Assembly (NCBI GenBank): GCA_021399435.1
Contig: JAJTUP010000087.1
Span: forward strand, 124,001 to 188,000
From: Diaporthe sp. PMI_573
Lineage: Eukaryota > Ascomycota > Sordariomycetes > Diaporthales > Diaporthaceae
Reading direction: 5' to 3'
DNA length: 64,000 nucleotides
Shown here: piece by piece, positions 59,838 to 64,000 of the stretch
Layout of the letters: each line of letters begins with the position of its first letter
How positions within the stretch are numbered: the first letter of the stretch is position 1
The notes under the pieces: model-generated
The model's database searches: none
What the model was told of the DNA's origin: nothing
Seen by the model: the letters and a program-made list of their open reading frames with translations, nothing else
Translations under genes and position numbers: made by a program

Positions 59838-60385
59838 ACTCGGAGAGTTCTCGCTATAGACTGGCCTTGTCAGCGACAGAAGTCTCACATATTCTTTTCA
59901 TGGCTGGGTAGACCCCAGATGATTCTAGGGTCCTTTCACATCATTTTACGGCGTTCGGGTCCTTGATACCTCTATAGAAGATGAGACATTATAAAGAGAA
60001 GAGCCTCTAGAATATGATGTGCCACCTGCCCATGTGCCTCTCACACTATATGCTACTGTTACCATACGTGGTGTGCTTATGAAAGTAGTTGTTGAAAGTA
60101 TCGTTCCGTCACACATCTTACTTAGAGGACCTTATTAGCGTGTCGCCTTCTCAGTCATGCAGACGTTGGCTCCCCTACAAGACTGATTCGATTCAACTCA
60201 GACAGATGTGAGACTCGGTTGGCAACTCATCAAATTCTGTGGTCGAAACAACTCTAAAGAGTATGTCTCGCTCATGTACGTGACAGCATAATATATACTA
60301 GGTACAACCCCTCATGTCTCATCATGTGGTCATTCCAAAATCCCATCCCTGATTATATCATCCTCCAGAAACGGTTGGGGGACAT
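59838..60385. other. 3' intergenic spacer between convergent genes
   Basis: 0.55 kb between the stop codons of the CRH and CFEM genes, AT-rich, presumably holding both 3' UTRs. Nothing else seen. Confidence 0.6.
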
Positions 60386-60788
60386 TTAGGCGATGGTGAC
60401 GGTGTTGTCAGGGCACTTCACGTTCCAGAGGTTGCCAATCAGCTTCCTGTCCTCGGCGTTGGTGCACACCTCGGTCTTGCCGACGACGTCCTCAACAGAG
60501 GACTTGAGGTCCGCGTTAGGGCACCAGCAGGCGGTGTCTATTGTTGAGTTGCACATGTTAGCCATCCATTCACTCCAGGTTCTCGGGGCCAGCCAGTTGG
60601 TGCCACCATGGTGTTTTTGCAGTGACTGGATCAAACTAACCTGTCTGGGAGGTGCAGCCGGTGGCCTCGAAGGCGGCAGTGAGCTTGCTCTTGGCGCATG
60701 TAGGGAGCTGGGAGAGAGGGTCGTCCGTGTCGGCGGCGACAGCGCCAACGATGGCGACGTAGATGGAGAGGAGAGTCTTGAACTGCAT
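60386..60788 (-). CDS. Small secreted CFEM-type protein, six-cysteine variant
   Basis: Two exons (60641-60788 and 60386-60537; intron 103 nt with donor GTTAGT) give 99 residues. A signal peptide (MQFKTLLSIYVAIVGAVAA) precedes one CFEM-like domain with Cys at 31, 45, 53, 55, 74 and 91. The LPTCAKS start, the T-D-x2-C-x-C centre and the spacing fit CFEM. Two of the usual eight cysteines are absent: the one four residues after the first (Lys35 here) and a later partner. The haem-iron-associated Asp of CFEM proteins may correspond to Asp50 just before CWC. There is no clear GPI signal, so it is probably secreted free. CFEM proteins act in haem/iron capture or as wall and effector proteins. The role here is not determined. 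Confidence 0.82.
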
Positions 60789-61733
60789 TTTGGTGGTTGG
60801 GAGGTTTGGTGTCTGATTGGACTGGTGATGTTGTAGTTGTTTGGTGACTTGTTTGAGTTGATGGGTGAGAGCGTGATGGATGAATGAGAATGATGGAAGT
60901 TCCAGAGAGCGCCAGCTCATTATATATAATTTTCATGATCACCTCCTTGGGAGCTTTCCTCACTCAAAGATGTTGGTATCCCTCGCCTTCGCATGATAGA
61001 CTTGGACCCCGTATCCACGATGAGAGGGACAGCTTCTGAATCCAGGCAAAGGAGCCCCGTAAGGTGGTGCTTGATCGACGGGCGACTGCGTAAACCCTAC
61101 CCACGTCCCGCGCAGGTATTCTGATGGGTCCTGATGCCAGCGGCCCCATCATGACGAGGCCGCGAGATGAACCGCCCCCTGGGGACACCGACTGCCGAGG
61201 AGGACCCTAGCCACCTTTTTGCACCATAACTGACAAGCCGAGAAGCGAATCTGGATTGATTGATTAATCGATATCTGACGGGTAGCCTTATCGTGCATGG
61301 AAATATTCCGAAGCACAGATACTTGCCGTCGTAACCCGGGCATAGTACTGCAACCCACCCAGACACTCATACATACACTATCACTTATACCTCAGTGCAC
61401 ATTCGTGTCGCATAGCTACATCGACTTGCCTTGGCTCGCGGTGCAGTTGATATCTTGTAAGGAAAGTAAGGTCGGCAGTAACAAATTCCGGAACCCTAGC
61501 ATTTCCCCACACAATGCGTCGCAATCTCAGGGTCTAGCTTTAGCAGGAGCCACCTCCTGAGGGAACCCATCGAAAGTCAGGGGCAGAACTAAGAAAATGC
61601 CCGCGAGATCCAGGGCGTCCCTTTACCGAACCCCATTGCGTTCCGTGCCACCAACAGCCCATCCTAGACGCTGATGCTCTCGGGAGCCTGCACATGCGTG
61701 TCCCAACGCTCCCTTGCGGGCTGTGGGCGGTGT
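60789..61733. other. Intergenic region, no gene seen
   Basis: About 0.95 kb. It holds the CFEM promoter side and short ORFs (for example 76 codons at 61540-61770, minus) with no recognisable content. Confidence 0.55.
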
Positions 61734-62011
61734 AGCCAGGCAAGCCCAGAGCAAAAAAACGAGTACTCACAAACCAGAGTTAGCACCAAAAGTTACCACC
61801 CTCTCTAACAAGACCTTTACTTCACACCCGTATGTATTTTGCGTATGTACTTCAATGAATGTTAGATTCTCCATTTAGATGAATGAAAGAGCAAATAATT
61901 GATCAGTGTACTTATTTTTGCATCTTTTCACCAAAAGTTTTGTTTAAAAAGCGGTGTTGCTTTGGATCTTGTTTGTGAGTACTTGTTTTTTTGCTCTGGG
62001 CTTGCCAGGCT
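61734..62011. mobile_element. 278-bp segment with 41-bp terminal inverted repeats (MITE-like or fold-back)
   Basis: The left arm 61734-61774 and the right arm 61971-62011 are inverted copies with 39 of 41 bases matching (core GCCCAGAGCAAAAAAAC). The 196-bp AT-rich interior has no ORF. The short non-coding interior and long arms are MITE-like. No target-site duplication is visible directly outside the arms, so a fold-back element or two inverted copies of a repeat are alternatives. Confidence 0.6.
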
Positions 62012-63359
62012 CTCTTCGTAGATTATAATCGCTCGCGTAAGCATTCCATTCCCACTTGACCTGGTTTTTATTGCGTAATTACCCTGGGCCAGTTCTACTG
62101 GGGATGGGTGAAGTGGAAGTCTGGACTTTGGCAAGCTGGACAGCACGTGCCTCGAGCGTAGGCTATATGTGGGGCGCGGGTACGGGGAGTGGTCCAGGGG
62201 ACTTTCTCGACGTCAACCTGCCAAGCTGAGAACATGATGAACATCCTGTACCACAACTTGAATCCCGGATATCAGCCCATTATCCAGGGATGCCAGTGCT
62301 TACTGTAGATCTTGATTAGCTGGACCACGTCGGGAAAACCCATGCGTGTCCTTGTTGAGCACATGCAGTTTCTGAGAACTGAGAAAATTACGATCCACTT
62401 CTTGTTGGACATCGTGGTTGAATGACGCGTAATGTGCTATTGTCTGCTGTTGTGGTTATAAAAAGTGAGCATGCCACGGAGACCTTCATACGGTCCTCTT
62501 CTCTCTTCTCTTTCTCAGTGCAACGCACGACACACACGCACATACATACATCACTGCTATACGCCAGGTTTGCTCTTTGGGACCACAGGCGGCAGCGCAA
62601 CTCCAAGCCACAATCCGGAAGCTTCGATTTTATACTGACATCGTTCAATGCTTAGCCGTAAGTGACGACAGTGGCGCCAGAGGGACGGGTGCTGTGGCAA
62701 TTGATGGGAGCAGCAGACTCGCTGGGAGTCAAATAGAGATAAATATTCCATTCACTTGACATGAGTGTGTATCGAATTCTGGTTTTAGGGCCGTCCGTGG
62801 AATGGAGAGTCTGGGATGGTTTAGAAAGCTTTGTATGAGGGTGCAGGAGCCGTCATTGCTGATATCGAAGCTGAGATGCCAGCCACTTTACCGCCATACA
62901 CCAACTTGAAGTTGTCTGCATATCCTGGACTAATGAGACAAAGGTATAGTCCAGCGGCAAGGTAGGGACCTCAGAAATGAGGAAACCAACCAGCGAAATG
63001 GCAGAGGGATAGTCTGCGTAACCGTCTGTTCATTTCCGCCAGGTTCATGCATGATCTTATTGACGGGTTGAGCCTTGAGGAGGCAGCGCTCATATTCAGA
63101 AACGGCATGCCGCCGCAATACCCCCGCGAGGCAGTGACTCCGAGACTGACAGCTTTTGAAGAGCATTCACGCTGCTCAAGACAATGGAGCGAGGGTGTGA
63201 AAGTGTTATTTGAGGCCGTGTAAATGTATTGCTCTTACACTACTCAAAACGCGATGACCGTTTATTTGCAGAAATGGGCCCTTCTCGCGAGGATTCAGAA
63301 GTGCGTTATTCTGTTGTGATGTCTCCGAACTATCTTTCCGACAGTAGGTACCTGGGTAG
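62012..63359. other. Intergenic region with orphan promoter-like block
   Basis: 1.35 kb. TATAAAAA at 62457-62464 is followed by a CT-rich stretch (about 62500-62517) and a CA-rich stretch (about 62525-62550), the usual order in fungal core promoters, yet no convincing coding frame follows. The longest nearby frames are under 90 codons. Confidence 0.5.
62457..62464 (+). promoter_or_regulatory. TATA box-like element without assigned gene
   Basis: TATAAAAA on the + strand with CT- and CA-rich sequence 40-90 bp downstream. It is motif-level evidence only, and the transcript, if any, may be non-coding. Confidence 0.3.
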
Positions 63360-64000
63360 TTACTCTTCATCCCCGTCAAGCCAAATCTCGTGCCCATCGC
63401 CTTGCTTGCACGCCATGGCCAGACAACACACGCACACGCCCACGGCTGCTGCCGACCAGAAGGCCAAACCCGTGAATGAGTGAGACGTCCCGTAGCTGTA
63501 AACAAGGGCTCCAAGTGACGCCCCGACAGCACGGCCTACACCGCTAGCCACGTACGAAATGCTGTGCGTCCGCGCCAGGGCCGATGGGTGAGGGCACGAA
63601 CTGCAGTGCATGACATGTGTTAAGCTTTTGCCACAGATAGAGATAGTACGGGAGCGAGAGGGTAGGCAGTCACTCACAGTCTGATGAGCATAAGCGCCGT
63701 GGGTGTGACGAAGACCGCGCAGAAGATCAGTGTGACTTGTATCACGGTAATGAGCGTCCAGACAGCCGGAGGCTGCCCATGCCCAGCAGCGGCCGATTTT
63801 GTGAGCTTACTGACGACGGCAACGAATGGAGCAGCGCTGTAGATGATGGGCAACCCTCGCATGAAAAGACGCCAGGCTCTCAAAGCACCCAGCTTATGGA
63901 TGACTTTAGGGTACACGAAGAACTGGACCGGCAGACCACATGCACCGACGATCGACAGTGTGAAGCCAATCTCGGAAGGCGTCATTCCCGGACCGCCAGA
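63360..64000 (-). CDS. MFS transporter, C-terminal part (runs off the window)
   Basis: Two exons are visible: 63678 to beyond 64000, and 63360-63600 (intron 77 nt), joined in phase. The 5' part lies past the right edge. The visible protein contains TPSEIGFTLSIVGACGLPVQ and FFVYPKVIHKLGALRAWRL, a loop-helix pattern typical of the fungal MFS group that includes yeast YCR023C and related proteins. The final helices follow after the THSISYVASGVGRAVGASLG segment. The C-terminus is short and acidic (LDGDEE). The substrate is unknown. About 187 C-terminal residues are visible, roughly the last third of the protein. Confidence 0.82.

Noticed and set aside
1..64000. CRISPR arrays, operons, prophage or ribosomal RNA genes
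   Set aside because: None seen. The gene structure is fungal, no regularly spaced repeats exist, and no 5S rRNA sequence was recognised.

Overview
This window looks like nuclear DNA of a filamentous ascomycete (Pezizomycotina, most likely Sordariomycetes). The evidence is many short introns (about 46-140 nt) with GT...(g/a)CT(g/a)AC...AG signals, well-spaced single genes with no operons, and typical filamentous-fungal families: CFEM proteins, a PTH11/rhodopsin-type membrane protein, a GPI-anchored CRH glucanase, a Pho80/PREG-like cyclin and a flavohemoglobin. All exon joins below were read by eye and checked only for reading-frame phase. No similarity search was run.

Left part (1-23 kb): a Pho80-type cyclin (+), a PEPP-type Xaa-Pro aminopeptidase (+) with an in-frame possible mitochondrial leader, a ten-exon Mup1-like methionine permease (+), a secreted and probably GPI-anchored carboxylesterase (+), a single-pass membrane protein with a six-cysteine CFEM-like ectodomain (-), and a secreted PAN/apple-domain protein (+). 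Middle (23-39 kb): a protein of a lineage-expanded fungal family with a possible nuclease-type E-x-K core and a WW-like C-terminus (-), an AKR7-type aldo-keto reductase (-), a 1002-residue calpain-like protease with a tandem-repeat coiled coil (+), and a RING protein whose start codon appears to be split by an intron (+). Right part (39-64 kb): flavohemoglobin (-), PTH11/rhodopsin-like membrane protein (+), an intron-containing tRNA-Gln(CUG), an unrecognised 195-residue protein (-), a Dal5-type MFS permease (-), a CRH1-type wall transglycosylase (+) facing a small secreted CFEM protein (-), a 278-bp segment bounded by 41-bp inverted repeats, and the C-terminal part of an MFS transporter running off the right edge (-).

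The genes do not form an obvious pathway cluster. Themes that recur are nutrient and stress handling (phosphate-type cyclin, methionine and Dal5-type uptake, nitric oxide and aldehyde detoxification) and cell-surface proteins (two CFEM-type proteins, apple protein, GPI esterase, GPI glucanase, PTH11-type receptor). About half of the window is intergenic. Several intergenic stretches exceed 2 kb and hold only microsatellites and unsupported short ORFs. I did not find a clear new multi-gene system. The items most worth a second look are the split-start RING gene, the repeat-family gene with an unresolved 5' end, the terminal-inverted-repeat segment, the tRNA with four G.U pairs in its acceptor stem, and the two-start aminopeptidase.
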